From positions 4,146,947 to 4,210,946 of the forward strand of contig CAJINV010000002.1 in the NCBI GenBank assembly GCA_905178155.1: a DNA stretch of 64,000 bases, written 5' to 3'. Position numbers and translations under genes: made by a program. Below the pieces are notes generated by a model that worked only from the letters and a program-made list of their open reading frames with translations, did no database searches and was not told the origin of the DNA. Source of the stretch: Amoebophrya sp. A120 (lineage: Eukaryota > Sar > Dinophyceae > Syndiniales > Amoebophryaceae). Within the stretch, counting starts at the first letter, position 1. Every line of letters starts with the position of its first letter. This document shows positions 38,101 to 53,100 of the stretch, piece after piece.

Positions 38101-41100
38101 TGATGCTGCATTTGGATTCCAGAAAAATCTGTATTGCATGAGTACCAAAAGGAATGCAATTTTTGCTACGCGGAGAGGGCATTTGTCATGCGGAATAGGC
38201 ATCAAGAAGCTCTCAAAAAATCTGTGATGCTAGGGCATGCATCACAGACATCAGGGCTCGTGCAAAACGTGCATGACAAGTGTCAGAACCTTCCAGACCC
38301 AGACATTTTTACAGTTGATATCGGGACGGCCGTTGCCAATCGCAACGTGGCGCAAGCAGGGGCTGAACTGTCGACGTGTATCAAATGCAAATATGTCTGG
38401 GTCTGGAAGAATCCAACTTGTCATGGATTCTAAAAAAATTAGTGTTGCATGACCAGCAAGAAAGGTCCAGTTTGTGCTACGCGGAGAGGGCATTTGTCAT
38501 GCGTAATTAGCATCAAGAAGCTCTCAAAAAATCTGTGATGCTAGCACCAGCATCACAGACCTCACGGGTCATGCAAAATCTGCATGACAAGCCCCGACTC
38601 TTCCAGACCCAGACGTTTTTGCATTTGATAACCTGCTCGTGGGTGCGATCCAAGGCTGCGAGGCGCGCCACGAACCCCGAGATTGTGTACCAGGTCGATC
38701 TATCAAATGTAAAAATGTCTGGGTCTGGAAGATTGCAATTTGTCATGCTGTTTTTGGACTCCAGAAGAATCTGTATTGCATGAGTACCCAAAGGTTGCCT
38801 CTTCTAAACTCACAAGTGTGAATTGAGATTTCCCGACCTTTAGGCTTAGCATTTTAGGCGTGAGGGGCGGGGCAGTGGGCCACTAGGAGGAACAGGTACA
38901 GAATCACCACCGAAAATGGGAGTGTGCTGCAGCCTTCGCGTTACATTACCACGGTTGTCGACTCCCACGCTCAGCTGGGGTGGAGGCAACCCGGTGGTGT
39001 GACTAGCTGCGTACTGACCAATGTGAGCAACCGTAGCATTGTCGCGAGGAGGAGGGAACAGCAGTCCGGAGACCGGTGGATTCGCAACGCGAGAAGCCGG
39101 AGAAGGGGTCAGACCGCAACCTACAGAACACGAATTGGAACCGNNNNNNNNNNNNNNNNNNNNNNNNNNNNNNNNNNNNNNNNNNNNNNNNNNNNNNNNN
39201 NNNNNNNNNNNNNNNNNNNNNNNNNNNNNNNNNNNNNNNNNNNNNNNNNNNNNNNNNNNNNNNNNNNNNNNNNNNNNNNNNNNNNNNNNNNNNNNNNNNN
39301 NNNNNNNNNNNNNNNNNNNNNNNNNNNNNNNNNNNNNNNNNNNNNNNNNNNNNNNNNNNNNNNNNNNNNNNNNNNNNNNNNNNNNNNNNNNNNNNNNNNN
39401 NNNNNNNNNNNNNNNNNNNNNNNNNNNNNNNNNNNNNNNNNNNNNNNNNNNNNNNNNNNNNNNNNNNNNNNNNNNNNNNNNNNNNNNNNNNNNNNNNNNN
39501 NNNNNNNNNNNNNNNNNNNNNNNNNNNNNNNNNNNNNNNNNNNNNNNNNNNNNNNNNNNNNNNNNNNNNNNNNNNNNNNNNGTAAAAATGTCTGGGTCTG
39601 GAAACTTGTGATGCTGGGTGGCGTCTCATGATGAGGCTACAAATGCTGGCTCAGCATGACAAGTTTCTGAGCTCCTCGGTGTTGCCTATTCTGCATGACA
39701 AACTGCACTTCTGCATCACAGAAAAACGGAGCTCTTGGGTAACGGGCATGACAGATTTGAGAGTCATGCCAGACAAGCATGACAAACATGAATTCCTCCA
39801 GACCCAGACATTTTTACATTTGATACCATCGCAGCATCAAGTTCGTGAAAAATTCGCGTCGGTTCGCCACGGCCGATGGACGCTCGTATTGAGAGGAAAA
39901 ATCCCCCCTCCCCATATTTAAAAGGTATGCTTCCAAACATTTGTGTTGCGGATTTGAGGTCACAAATCACATCTGTCTTGCAAGAAGACAAGGGCAGAAG
40001 TTTCCGCCATATTATGGAAGCTGTTTGTCATGCTGTTGGGCCTAAAGGGGAACCGTTTGCCATGCTGAACAACTAGACTCATACGCCCCTACCTAGCCTG
40101 GGGATCTGGCCGCCATGCCTCTCTGCAATACAAAGCTGATTTGTGGCCACAAATCAGCAGCACAAATTTCCGCTTTGATATGGGGAGGGGGGATTTTTCA
40201 TTTTGATAGCTCGCATCTCGTCCCTTCTTCCGCGCTCTATCACGAAAAGATCTCCCTTTGGATTTGCGGTTTGGAGATTTTCGTGGTGGAGAATCATTTT
40301 CAGGCGGATGAACACGCAAGTCGAGCCAAGACCAAGCTGCAGTCCGCGGACTCGGTGAGGCAAGAAGTGAAGATAGTCAGTGACGAGGTATGCATTGCAC
40401 AAGTATCGTACTAGGAGAAATCGCATGAGAAATGTCCGCAGCATGAGAAATGGAATTTCTGATGCTGCTTCACCTTGGGAATCAGATTTGTAATGCAAGA
40501 CTGCGAAGATTTTTACTACGAGTGCGATTCTTTTGCACAGCATACGAGGAAGACGACGTTGATTTTGGGCCGATCTTCGACGACCCCGTCCCAGGTCCTG
40601 GTCCCGCGCCCACGCCCGCCCCGCCCGCCGGACCCCCGCCGCCCCCGCCGGAGCCCACGCAGCCGGGGGGCTGCTATTCTGAGTATAAAACATCCCCACC
40701 CCAGAGCTGTCATTCTCTCCTTTTTAACTTCAACAAAGTTCGAAACTCTTCTGTGCTTTAAATTTGGTCTTTTCCAGTACATAAAACACCCCAGAGCTGT
40801 CATGCAGATTTGCAGTCACAGGAGGATGTATAATGCGCATCCCCATGAGAGGCATTCCCAGTCGTGTTTTGGACTTTCTTGTAATGCTGCAAACAGGATG
40901 AGTAGATGGCTTTGTGATGCGGCTGCACCTGCTAAACTGCACTACAATACAGAGAGGAACTACTTGTCATGCGTGACTCCCAAAACTTCTCGGCTTGTGT
41001 TGCGAGATCCCCATCTTGACTCTGGGTTGGGGACGTTTTTCCTCAGGATAGCCGCAGTCCCGTCACGACGGAGCCGCGCTACACCGATATCTCGCACTTG

Positions 41101-44100
41101 CGGACGCCGCTGTGCGTGGCCGAGTGGGCCGGCAACCTGATCGGGGGCAGTCTGGGCTGGTGCGGGGGGGAGGAGGGGGCGCACCGATTGCATGTCAACG
41201 CCAATTCGAACAACGATCTGTCGGTCAAGGCCTGCGACGCCGAGTGCCGCAGCACGTCACTGTGTACGCACTTATGCATTGCAAAAGTATTGTAGTTGTA
41301 CTCGTATATTGAATGCATATACAAATTTCCTCAGCATGAGAAATAAAATTTGTAATGCGGATTCACCTTAAGAAAAAGATTTGTAATGCATGATTGCAAT
41401 ACAACGAGTACTCCCCAAGAGATTTGAATCGAGCACTGCCCGAGATTTTAGGTGATGAATATTTGAAAAAATGAAAAGAGTGAGAAACTGTTTTAATTTT
41501 TGCAGCGCGCGCAAGCTTGCGCTGCCGGGGGGCTTCGCCCTCCCCATGTTCGCGGAAGATTTTGGACTTTGCCCCGCCCCTTCGGCTTTTTCTTTCTTTG
41601 CGTGTAGTGTAGCCTCGGCAGGCGATTCGTTTTCCCCGCCACCGGCTCGCGTGCTGACGTGGGCGCCTTTGGGGTGTTGTCCGTTTTTTATGTTGCCCGC
41701 GCGGCGCGGGTCTCCATGTCAGAGCTAAGGCGTGCGGCTCCGTGGCGCTTTGTGCTTTATTTTGCCGGGGCTTTTTTTTGCATTTTTGCTATTTATTTTA
41801 TGCCAGTAGGAACATGAACAGCAGCCCGCCTGCCTCTGCAGTTGGCGCCCTTTTTCTCTTTTTCGTGTCGAAATTTTCGTGGGCCAAACACGCGGCGCCG
41901 GCTGTGTCTTTCGCACTTTGCTTCCAGAGCTAGTGGCGCGACTGCTTCGCGTAAGCGCCCCTGAATTAGCACCAAGCGAGGCTCTTCGTTGGTTTTCCAT
42001 GTAATGCAATCCCGGAGGCCGGTCCGGCGTGTCAGCCAGCGGCCTGCTTCTTGGTGCGGACATTTTTCTGGCGTTTTTCGTTTCGCGCGTTGGTCGCGTG
42101 GCGTTTATCTTCATGTCAGGGCGCAGAAGAGTGACGCGGCGGCGTTTTTCGCTCCTTGTCTGCATTTGTGGGCTTACTATCCTTGCTGCGCTGCAGCGCC
42201 AGCCCCGACTTACCAAGCATGAGAGGCGCCGCGGTTGCTAAGGTTTTACGCTAAAAGTGGCGACGCTGTCCATGTTTTGCCTTCGTCTTCCTTTTTGGGT
42301 GTCTTTCCGTTGCTTTTTTGCCGTACTTCGTTCATTTTGTTGCGTTTTTGCGCCTTTTCGAGCTACGCGGAGCTTTTCTGGCGCATTTTGGGGCTAAAAA
42401 CGAACAAACTGCCTGGGGCTGGTTATTTTCGCCGCCGGTTTGCCGTATTTCGTTCATTTCGTCGCGCTTTTGTGCCTTTTTAAGTTGGAGGAAGTTTCTG
42501 TGGCGCATTTTGGTCCTCAGAACGGCCAAACTGTCTGGAATTGGCCTGGCGGATGCGATAGCGCCACCGCTCTGCGGACTTGCTCCTGCAAAATCACCGG
42601 CGCGCGCCTTGTCGCGCTTTTGCGCCTTTTTGGAGAATTTGCAAAGTGTTGCACTTTTTCACCTATTTCGATGGCTTTGCGACGTTTTTGCTTTAGTTTG
42701 CGTCTGTTGGTGCATTTGCGCACCTTTTTGAGCTGAGGGGAGCTCTTTTGGCGCATTTTGGTCCTAAGTACGACCAAACTGTCGGGAGTTAGCCTTACGG
42801 GTGCGACAGCGCCAACGCGCTGTGAACCGCTGCAAAATCATCGGCGCGCGCAATGTTGCGACTTTGCGCATTTTTCGAGAATGCGCATAGTGGCGCACTT
42901 TTGTGCCTATTTTGAAAAATTTGCGCCATTTCCGCCTTAGTTTTTGCATTTTGGCGCATTTGCGCAATTTTTAGGCTTAACAAGGTGGCCCCGCCGTGCG
43001 CTTTTTCGTCCAACCATTTCGCTCTTTTTGACTTAACAAGACCTGTTCTGCAGTGACATGAGTCGAATTAGCACCAAAAAGGTGCGTCTGTACCTTAAGA
43101 AAATTGGCATTTTTCTTTCCATGTGATACATGTTTGCAATACAAGTTGATAACTTCTGCAAAATTAGTCGCCTTTTTGTCTTTTTGGCTTAGCGAGACCC
43201 AATCTGCACCAGGATGGCCCTAGTTAGCACGAAGAAGCTGTCTCTTTGCCGTTGTTTGCGCGTATTTCGTTCATGCTATTGCGCCCTGTGCGCCTGTGAG
43301 CTAAAGCGGCCACGTTTTGCGGGATTTTGCTTTCAAACCGGCCGCGGCGCCTGAAATAAAGGCCACCGGTGCGGCTTCTGCTGCTGCGCTGGAATATTGT
43401 AAAAACGCAGAACCGTCCACGCAGCCGGGGTTGTGGCCTTTTTGCTGAGTGTGCAAAATGTTGCACCTTTGCCCTAAATCCTGCACATGTGCCACGTTTT
43501 TGGCTTAATTTGTGCACTTTTGTGCATTTGTGCAATTTTTAGGCTTAACTCTATCCGTCACACGGTGCAGCTGCAGCGCGTTTTTGCCTTTTTGAGTTAA
43601 CAAGAGCGATTCTGCATGAAAATGTCGCTAGTTAGCATCAAAAAGACGGCTTTTTTTCTTAAAAAATTCTTGACCGTTTTTGGCATGTGATGCATGTTTG
43701 CAGTACAAGTTAGAGACGATACTTTTGCACAGGATAGCACTTTGTGATCGACAATGTGGACAACCCCATCACGTGCCACTTCTACAAGTCGGGCTGCGAG
43801 ACGCGCAACCCGGCGTTTGGGGATAAGCCGCACGACACCGCGCCGAACACGCGAAAGTCCAAGATTGCGTACAGCCTCGCGAAGAACCTGGCTACCTGCA
43901 TTGACAGTCACGACGTGCCGCTGCTTCGCGAGCCCGACACGCGGTGCACGCACTATGGGGCTCTCAAACGTATACATTCTCAGCTGTTACATGATCTGTC
44001 ATGCAAAATGACCATGACCCGCCAGACGATCAAGCTGCTGCGCATGACAAATTCTCGAGGTGGGCTAAAAAGCACTACAATCCGCACCAAACCTGTAATG

Positions 44101-47100
44101 CAAGACGCGCAAGGGTCTCCCTCTCACCTCTGCTAGTCTTGCATTACAAATTCATGTAACAGTTGAGAATGTAACGTTTGAGAACGCCATACCCACGTCA
44201 TGGCCACCTGCGCGACGAGCGGGTACGACACGAAGAATCTGTACAACTTATCAGAATGAAAAATCCTTTCTCCCCATATCAAAACGAAACTGCTGATGCT
44301 GGATTTGCGTACACAAATCAGATTTGTCTTGCTGGCGAGGACCACTGCAGACCCATACTAAGCCCGAGGAGACAGGTTTTGGCCTTGGCGCTTTGCATGA
44401 CAGACGTCTACGCTGTCGGTACAACAGCTGCATGACAAACCGCCTTTAGAATTCGGTGGAGCTTCTTGTGGAGTTGCCTTCATGCAACACAGAGACGATT
44501 TCGATTTGTGGTCAACACAAATCAGCAACACAAATTCTCGAAAACGTGCCTTGTCAATATGGGAGGGGGATTCGGATTGTTCCTTTTGATGCAACTACAT
44601 TGACCGGTACTACACCAAAGCCGAGTGCCGCTACTTGTGCGCCGCGACGGAGAAGTGCACGCAGTTTGTGCACGGCTACCAGCCGAATACGGGGTCGGCC
44701 CCCACCAGCCTGAACGTCGGGGACAAGCGAGGGCACTATCCTGAGTAAAAACGTACCCACACCAGAGTCAGGATGAGGATTTTGCAACACAAACCTAGGA
44801 GTTTTGTGAGTCACGCATGACAAGTTGGACTATGCAGTGTAGTGCAGGTTAGCAAGTGCAGCCGCGTCACAGCTTCATCTGCTCATCCTGTTCACAGCAT
44901 CACAAATCCCAAAACAGGATTGGAAATGGCTCTCATGGGGATGCGCATTACAAGTCTTCCTGTCTTTGCAAATCTGCATTACAACTCTGGTGTGGGTATG
45001 TTTTTACTCACGATAGCCACTGCTACCTGTTCAAAGACACGTGCACCCCGGACAACGCCTCGTCCGCAACGCAGATATGACAGTGCACAACTCCCCCGCG
45101 TTCTCATTTCTCATGCAAAATCCCGAATCCAGTTGCTCCCTTTCGTCACTATTATGAATGACAAATTTTTCCGGAAGCCCAAACAGTACTACACGCGGCC
45201 GCGCGTGAACTTGTCATACACAGGCTCCACGTGTGCTCGTGTTTGTAATTGTATTGTTGTGTATGCCATACCGATCATGAAGGCGAGGGGGAGGCTGTGC
45301 ACTGTCATAGCAAAAGGGATACAATTTGAATGCCTGCCCGGTGCAGGGCAAGGTTTGCCCGGCCGTGTTCGGGGGTGGATGCTTGTCGAACAATTTGTAC
45401 CGCAGCCACAGCGTGACTCGCGTGGAGCAAGCGTCCGGCATGGTGGACACCCCCCATTCCGACTACGACGTTCAAGCCAGGTTCCGGGGGTACCACCGGA
45501 TGGTTGGCGCGATCTTCCATAACCACGGCGGCGGGTTATGGACCTCGTTCTACCAATACGGGTGTATGGAGACGCAGGACCAGTACTCGGGGTTTCGGCT
45601 GTTTCACCTCCAGCAAAACGACGTGATGTGCAAGCAGGCGGTCCCGCGCGTCACGACCGCCACCTGTCCCGCGGCCTGGGACGGCATATGCGGCAGCAAT
45701 GCCAACCTGGCGGGAAAGTTTTATGGCCCCTTGGACATCGACAATGGTATGAAATACACGGACATGACCTACGACGCGGAAAAGTGCCGCTACCTGTGCG
45801 AGAAAACCCCGGAGTGCGCGGAGTTTAACGTGCAGCAGGACAATATGGAACTGTCAGGATTAAAATCGTCAAAGTTGAAATAGTTTGTGATGCATAGAAT
45901 GGATGCCAGTTGGGACCCAGTTCTCAAGCGGCGCATCACAAATTTTGGCGATGCCTAAATCCAGTTTGTCATGCTGTTTAGGCAAAGATGACTGATTTTC
46001 TCATGCTACTTTAGCAGCTCGAGCTCTAACCCCAAACAGGCTCACAATCGGCCTCCCTTGCCTGCTCTGCAATGCACGTATTTCGCGCTATGCATTTTAT
46101 GCATCACAAATTCTTTCAACTTTGACGATTTCAGTCCTGACGCTTCCATAGACAACGGGCAGTGCCACCTGTACAAGACCGGGTGCACGAATCCCGGAAG
46201 CAACGACGCCAATTACAAGCACTACCGTCTGGCGGACTGCTATGCGAAGAAAAAAGTGTTAGAGTTACACCTTGTGTTGCGAAACAAGCAAGACAGGCAA
46301 CCTTTGTCATCCAGGAAATGCTTGCCAGCCTCATTTCATTCGTGTTTTATTCCCTTATAGTCTGCGCATCACAGGTTTGCTTTGGCATGTCGAGCAACTT
46401 TGTGATGCAGAAACTCCAACAAATGTGTAACTGTAACACTTTTTTCGTGGGATAACTGCGGGCTGAAAAACGAGGGCATAAGCGGCACGCTCGTTCCCCG
46501 GTGGGCGGTCACGACCACCTATCAAATGTAAAAATGTCTGGGTCTGGAAGAATGCAAGTTTGTCATGCTTGTCTGGCATGACTCTTGAATCTGTCATGCA
46601 CATTACCAAAGAGCCCCACTTTTATGTCATGCAGAAACGTAGTCTGTCATGCAGAATAGGCAACACCTAGAAGCTCAGAAACTCGTCATGCTGAGCCAGC
46701 AATTGTCGCCTCCTCATGATACGCCACACAGCATCACAAGTTTCCAGACCCAGACATTTTTACATACGATACCACCTTTTCCGGAGCAGGCGACAGCGAG
46801 CCGCAAACGCATATGGCGTTCTCAAACGTTACATTCCCAACTGTTACATGATTTGTCATGCAAAAACGCTATCACTCTTGTTCACGCGATCAAGCCCCTT
46901 TCGCATGACAACAACTTCTCGACGACGCGCTAAATAGCTGCACTAGAATCCATGATCCCAAATTTGTAATGCAAAAGGCGCAATCTACTTTCTGTTTCTC
47001 CGTTTACTTTTGCCATTCTTACATTACAAATTGAAACTCATGTACGAACACTTGAGGATGTAACGTTTGAAAATCCCATGACGCACTACCCCGGAAAACC

Positions 47101-50100
47101 GTTGAACCGGAAAGAGTTCGACTTTCGCATGTACGATATCAAAAGGAAAGACAAAGATCCTTTCTCCCCAGATCAAAAGGAAGTTTCTGATGCTGGATTT
47201 CCGTACACAAATCAGATTTGTCTTGCAGAAAGTGTTTCGTGGCATTTTCTAAGCCTGGTGCTTCGGTATGCAGAAGGCCGCTAGCAATTACGCATCACTA
47301 CCAGGTCCTCTGCAGTAGTCGAAACCGCATCACAGATCGGCTGCGGTGGAATGGGCCACAGGGCTTCCATTACCCGAGAAGCAAGACAAAGGGGAGTTGT
47401 GGGCACATATCAGCATCACAAATTTTCTTTTTGATATGGGGAGGGAGGATTTTTCATTGTAATATATGAAAACGACCAGGACCACGGCGGCCTGGTGTTC
47501 TGCACCCTGTTCGCGATGGACGGGGGGACCAACCGCGCGTGGTGGAAGGCGACCTTCAACGACAACTGTTTTCACATGGTCTCGGGGATGATGGTATTCG
47601 CGCAGGGGGGATCGCACTATGACAATGCACAACTCGTCCCCCTGCTCCCCCTCATTTGTCATGCAAAATTCCAAATCCAACCTTTGCCTGTTAACACTGT
47701 TTGCATGACGGATTGTTCCGCAATCCAAAACAGCACTACTGTCCTCTACTGGGAATTTGTCATGCAAAACCTGCATCTTTGCCAGCGCTTGTGTTGCTGT
47801 TGAGGGGGAGGGGGAGTTATGCACTGTCATACGCACACGTGTCGCCATATGGAAGTGTCAGAATCGAAATTGACAAAGTCGAAAAGTTTGTGATGCATAA
47901 AATCGATACCAGTTGGAGCCTCAGTTTCCAAGTGGCGCATGACAAATTTCGGGAGCACCCAGATCCAGTCTGTAATGCTGTTTGGACAAAGAAGACTGCT
48001 CCTGTCATGTTACTCTGGCAGCACATGACATACCCCCAAACAGGCTCGCAATCGGTCTCATTTGCGTGCTCCCCAATACAGGCCTTCAGTGCCCTACATT
48101 TTATGCAACACAAGTTTTTCGATTTTGTCGATTTCGATCCTGACACATCCATACGCCAGTCGTTTTCCACGGCCGGGTATCCAAGAAAAAAAGATTGTAG
48201 CTGTAAGTTTTTTGGCTGATCAGCATTACAAATCTGTCTGGCATGTTGACAGCAGAAACCTGTCGTGCGCAGATAGCATGTCAAAACGCGCTTGAATGGA
48301 CCCTGCAATGCATGTCCAGCATGACATACGCAATCATCTTGCGTGTTGCGCATCACAAACTTACACTAACAATGTTTTTTTCCTGCATACCGGGCAGGTT
48401 GTGTATTCGGAAGAAGGGGGGACGGAGACCACGGCGCCCCTGGGAACGATTTCCGAAACCGGGACCTGGGTAGTGGTGAACAAGTGGGTCAACAGCATCA
48501 AGATCGAGGGCGCGGAAAACGCACAGACGACGTGTTTCTGCGGCGTTTGGATCTACGAGAGCACCACCACCACCACGACCACCGGGGCGCCCCTGCCACT
48601 TTCATACCGAATGACATCGATCGAAACCTTGACCAACCCCGTCTGCGTCGCTGCTTTGTCCGGGCAGTGTCCCTCCCACGCCACGGACAAGATCGGCGAG
48701 ACGACTACGAGCCCGAGCTTGAAACAATGCGACGCGGACTGCCGGGCGTTGGAAAACTGTGTCGGATTTTCGTTTTCGAGAATTAGTGGGACCATGAGTT
48801 GTTCGCACTTCAAGGAGGGCTGCACAGATGCAACGGGCAGTACAAGGAAAGAGACGGTGTACTATGACTTGCAGAAGAATGCGGATTTGTGTATCAGTGC
48901 CCACGAAGTACCGGAAGTCGACACTTGTCCAGTCGCCATCGATGGAGACTGCGAGCCGCCCACGGCGGACACCGGAGATTTCAATTTGGCGGTGTACAAC
49001 GACCGCGCCTACACGCTTTCCGAGTGCCGCTACCTGTGCGCCATGACCCCGGGTTGCGCGTCGTTTTTTGTGTTGCAGAGCTACCCGGAACGCTGCAAGT
49101 TGTTCCCGACGGGCTGCTCGTTGAAAGTGTCATCCTTTTGGAAGGGCTACAACTTGAAAAACTGCAATTTAAAGGAGCTGCAGGTCTGCCCCGCGCAGTG
49201 GGGCGGGTTTTGCAAAAACACCGACACCCTCCAGCTACCCTCCTTCAACGAGGCGGCCTTTCCCATCAACGCTCCTGGAATCACGACCCTACTGCAAAAC
49301 TCACTGACGAAAACCCGCGTGATGGATTACGACCACTACTGCCGGGGACGGGGCTACAGCTCCACGGCAGGGGATAGGTGTGCGGGGTACGCCCGCCACG
49401 TGGCTACAGGCGCCGCGGAGTATTTTAAAGACGGGTGCAGCCAGGACCTGCAGAGCTCTGGGTGGGCGTATTTCAGCATGCATGGGAACCGCATGAACTG
49501 TCGCACGCACGTGCCCCGGGTGACGTTCTGCCCGCCGGCGTGGGGGAGCTGGTGCTCGAACTGGAAGGAGAAGCAAATCGGCACCGGTCTTTTTTACAAC
49601 GACCAGTCGTACACCAAGGACGCTTGCTACTACCTCTGCTCCAAGACGCCCGGGTGCGCCACCTTCTGGTGGCGGGGCAACGCGGGTACCTGCGCACTGT
49701 TCCGGGAGGGGTGCGAGCCCAGCACGGAACTCCCCCGCGAGGGCGAGATCTTCCACATGTCGAATTGCCAAACGTACGGCGTGCTGCCGCAACTGATCGG
49801 GAAGGCGGACATTGTGCCGCACTTCGCCCTGAAAACGGCGTTCAGCGCGGGCGCGACGGACGGCCACAATTCGCAGTACGCAAACCTAAATTTCCCAGAG
49901 CGGGCTCTGTTCCGACCGGAGTTTTTTGTGGGGGCGGCGGAGCAGGGCGATTCCCGGGACTGCTGCTTCGACTACGCTTGCATCAAGATAGTGCCCACCT
50001 CACCAGGCGGGCAAAGCTGGTGGGAGGCGGAGTTTGCCGACAAAGGCTACCACCTAGTCTATTGTGAGAAAAAATCCCGCCTCCCCATTATATTGAAGAC

Positions 50101-53100
50101 GCATCCTTCCGAAAATTTCTGATGCATATTTGTGGCCACAAATCCTGTCTGTCTTGCCAGAAGGCAAAAAACTCAGAGAGTCCGCCACGTTATCCAGGCG
50201 CTTTGTCATGCTGTAAGGCCTACAGGGTAGACGTCTGCCATGCTAGGCGCGTATATCAAGGGACCCCTGTCGAGGCTTGGGATCTGCCTGCAGTCTTGTA
50301 CTGCAATACAAATCTGATTCGTGTACACAAATCCCGCATCACAGATTTGCTCCACTTTGATATGGGGATCATTTTTCCTTTTGAAATAGTCACCGGGTTC
50401 ATGATCTTCAAGCACGAAGGGTGGCAGGACGCGTGCGCGAATGGGTTCAATAACAATCAGGCGAACGCTATGGAAGCGTCAGGACCGAAATCGTCGAAGT
50501 TGATGTTGAAATAGTTTGTGATGCATAAAATGCAACGCAAAAATTGCCTGTCTTGCACTGTAGTCAACAAGTGAGGCAGATTGCAAGCTTGTTAAGGGGC
50601 AGCAACTGAGGCGCTAAAGTACCATGACAAAAGGCGTCTTCCTTACCCAAACAGCATGACAAACTGGATTTCGGTTCTACGCTAATTTTTCATGCGCCAC
50701 GAGTTGGGAACTGGGTGACAACCGGCATCCATTTTATGCATGGCAAATCATGATTTCAACTTTGTCGATTTCGGTCCTGTCAGTCCCATAATCGCCATCC
50801 GCCTGTACGGTCTGGCTTCTGACAACGTCACGCCCGAACTGGAAATGCGCCCCGGACCCCCCAGCATCCAGACCGGGGGCAGCTGGATTTCGATCAGCAA
50901 GCACGTGAACAAGCTCCGGCTGGAGGTGACCCAGGCAAGGTTGTGTTTCTGCGGCATCTGGATCTACGAGGACCGCACCAACACGATCACCACCACGCCC
51001 GGAGCGACACCGAGCCCGGGGCCGGGGCCGGGACCGGGGGGTCCCAGCCCGGGCCCGGGACCGGCGCCCGCTACGACGACAACCACGACTATATGGCGTT
51101 CTCAACTGTTACATTCTCAACTGTTGCACGAATTTGCCATGCCAAAACAGCAGTAGGGAAAGGGGCAAGCTTGCAAGTCTTGCATCACAAATTTGGCACG
51201 GGTTCAGATGCTGTCTAGCCCTTCGATGATTTGTCATGCGAAGCAGCTTGATTGTCTTGCGGCTCATGGTCATTTTGCATGGCAAAGCATGTCACAGCTG
51301 AGGATGTAACGTTTGAGAACGCCATAGACTACCACAACCACCACAGAGGAGAGTGTGGCGGAAGGGGAATTGCTCGCCCCCAACCTGTATGGATTGCAAA
51401 AGTATCCGGTGCTTGTATATAATGCATTACAAGTTTCATCAGCATGAGAAACAAAAAATTTGTAATGCTGATTTACCTTTAAAAAAAAAAATTGCAATGC
51501 AATACGAGTATCAGATGCTTTTGCACTTGATAACCTGATCAGTGAGCTAGCGATGACGTCCAGCGGAAGCTTTTTCAAGCACGACCAGACCCTGTTTGGG
51601 CGTTCGGGGAACCTGAACGCGCACCGCGACGGCAAAGAGGCTTTGTACAGCGAGGAGTTCACGCTGGACTTGCAGATCAATGACCACTATGCATTGCAAA
51701 TATCCCTGGATGTCTGGAAGAATGCAAACTTGTGATGCGCATTTCAGAACACAGAAAAATCTCTCATGCCATAGGTAGCAAAAGCTGCCGACTTTCTGTC
51801 ACCAAAATGGGGGACTCGTCATGCGGATTCGGCATTGCGGAAGCTTCTCGAGGCCTGTGATGCTAGAGCTTCGATGCCACACCTTCTGCGTCATGCAAAA
51901 TCAGCATGACTCTTCCAGACCCAGACATCTTTGCATTTGATAGCCACTATGTGCCGATTCGGGCCCTGCGGTCCTCGGGCGGCAGCTGCGCCGGGATCCT
52001 GGAGGCGGGCGGGGGCCTCGATGGGCGGTTCTCCTGCGGGGGGGTCGGCGTTACGGCAGACTATTTTTTTCCCAACTTTTTGGTGGAGGAAAGCCGCCAC
52101 TTCTTCAACCTGGAAATGGGCATCATATTGAACAAAATCGACAGCACAAACGCAAGGATACACCTACAGCACCTGAAGGACGACGGCTCGACGGAGTGGG
52201 CAGCTATTTATTTTGATCGCACCAAGAAATTCGGCGTCGCAAATATCCTATGCAAAAACGTCCCCGCCTCATAGTCAAGATGGGGAATCTGCTAGACAAA
52301 TCAGCCAGCTTTGGTTGTTGCGCATGACCGGCTTGATGGCCTCGTAGTGTCTTCCTGTTCTTTAGCTCGTTCAACAGCGTCACAGATCTAGCGCATCACG
52401 CTGGTCGGAGCATTACAAGTTTCAAAACACGACTAGGAAATGCTTCTCATGGGGCTGCGCACGAGAAGCATTTTCAGCATACAGACTCGCATGACAGCTA
52501 TGGCTATGGGGTGGGGACGTTTTTCCGAATAATAGCAAACTCGTTTTTCGGGTCACAGACCTTGGGCGGGTCCAGTACCGCTGCGAAAAACGCCCCCAGC
52601 GACACTCGGCTTGTATCCAAGAAAAAAACTGTGTATAGTGTAACTTTGTGTTGCAGACGATGCAAGACAATTACACCTGTCATGCTGGACATGCGTCCTC
52701 AGAGGCTCTTTCCGTACTACGTGTTTTCACGTACTAGCCGCGCATGACAGGAGGCTCTCTCTTTCATGCAGAGCAAACTTGTGATGCCATTCCTCCAAGA
52801 AAATTCTTACACGAACACAGTTTTTTTCTTGGATAGCTTGGCAAATTCAACTACTTTCGGCTGCTGAAAGTGGGTACCAAGGTGCATCTATCGAAAGGAA
52901 AAATCCCCCCTCCCCATATCGAAAACGAAATTTGTGATGGTTTATTTGAGGTCACAAATCGACTTGTCATGCCAGAAGGCCAAGAGCCGCAGTCGTGGCC
53001 TCGTTTGCAGGCAATTTGTCATGCTGTTTCCCGCTCTCAGCTGCCTCCTATCATGCTGAAGGTGCAAGGCTTCCCCAAGCCACCCAGCACTACAGTCCGC

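Larger units (their letters stand above)
38701..39825 (+). mobile_element. Introner B16, interrupted by a gap and a second B element
   Basis: Left end TATCAAATGTAAAAATGTCT at 38701, right end GACATTTTTACATTTGATA at 39825, flanks CGATC/CCATC (4 of 5). A second family B left end emerges from the gap at 39582. Either one B element contains another, or two B elements flank an exon lost in the gap. The direct join VYQVD/RSIK is in frame. Confidence 0.65.

Noticed and set aside
38924-39143. Exon running into the second gap
   Set aside because: Frame composition is Arg-rich and unlike neighbouring exons. It is not needed for the frame, and no element edge precedes it.
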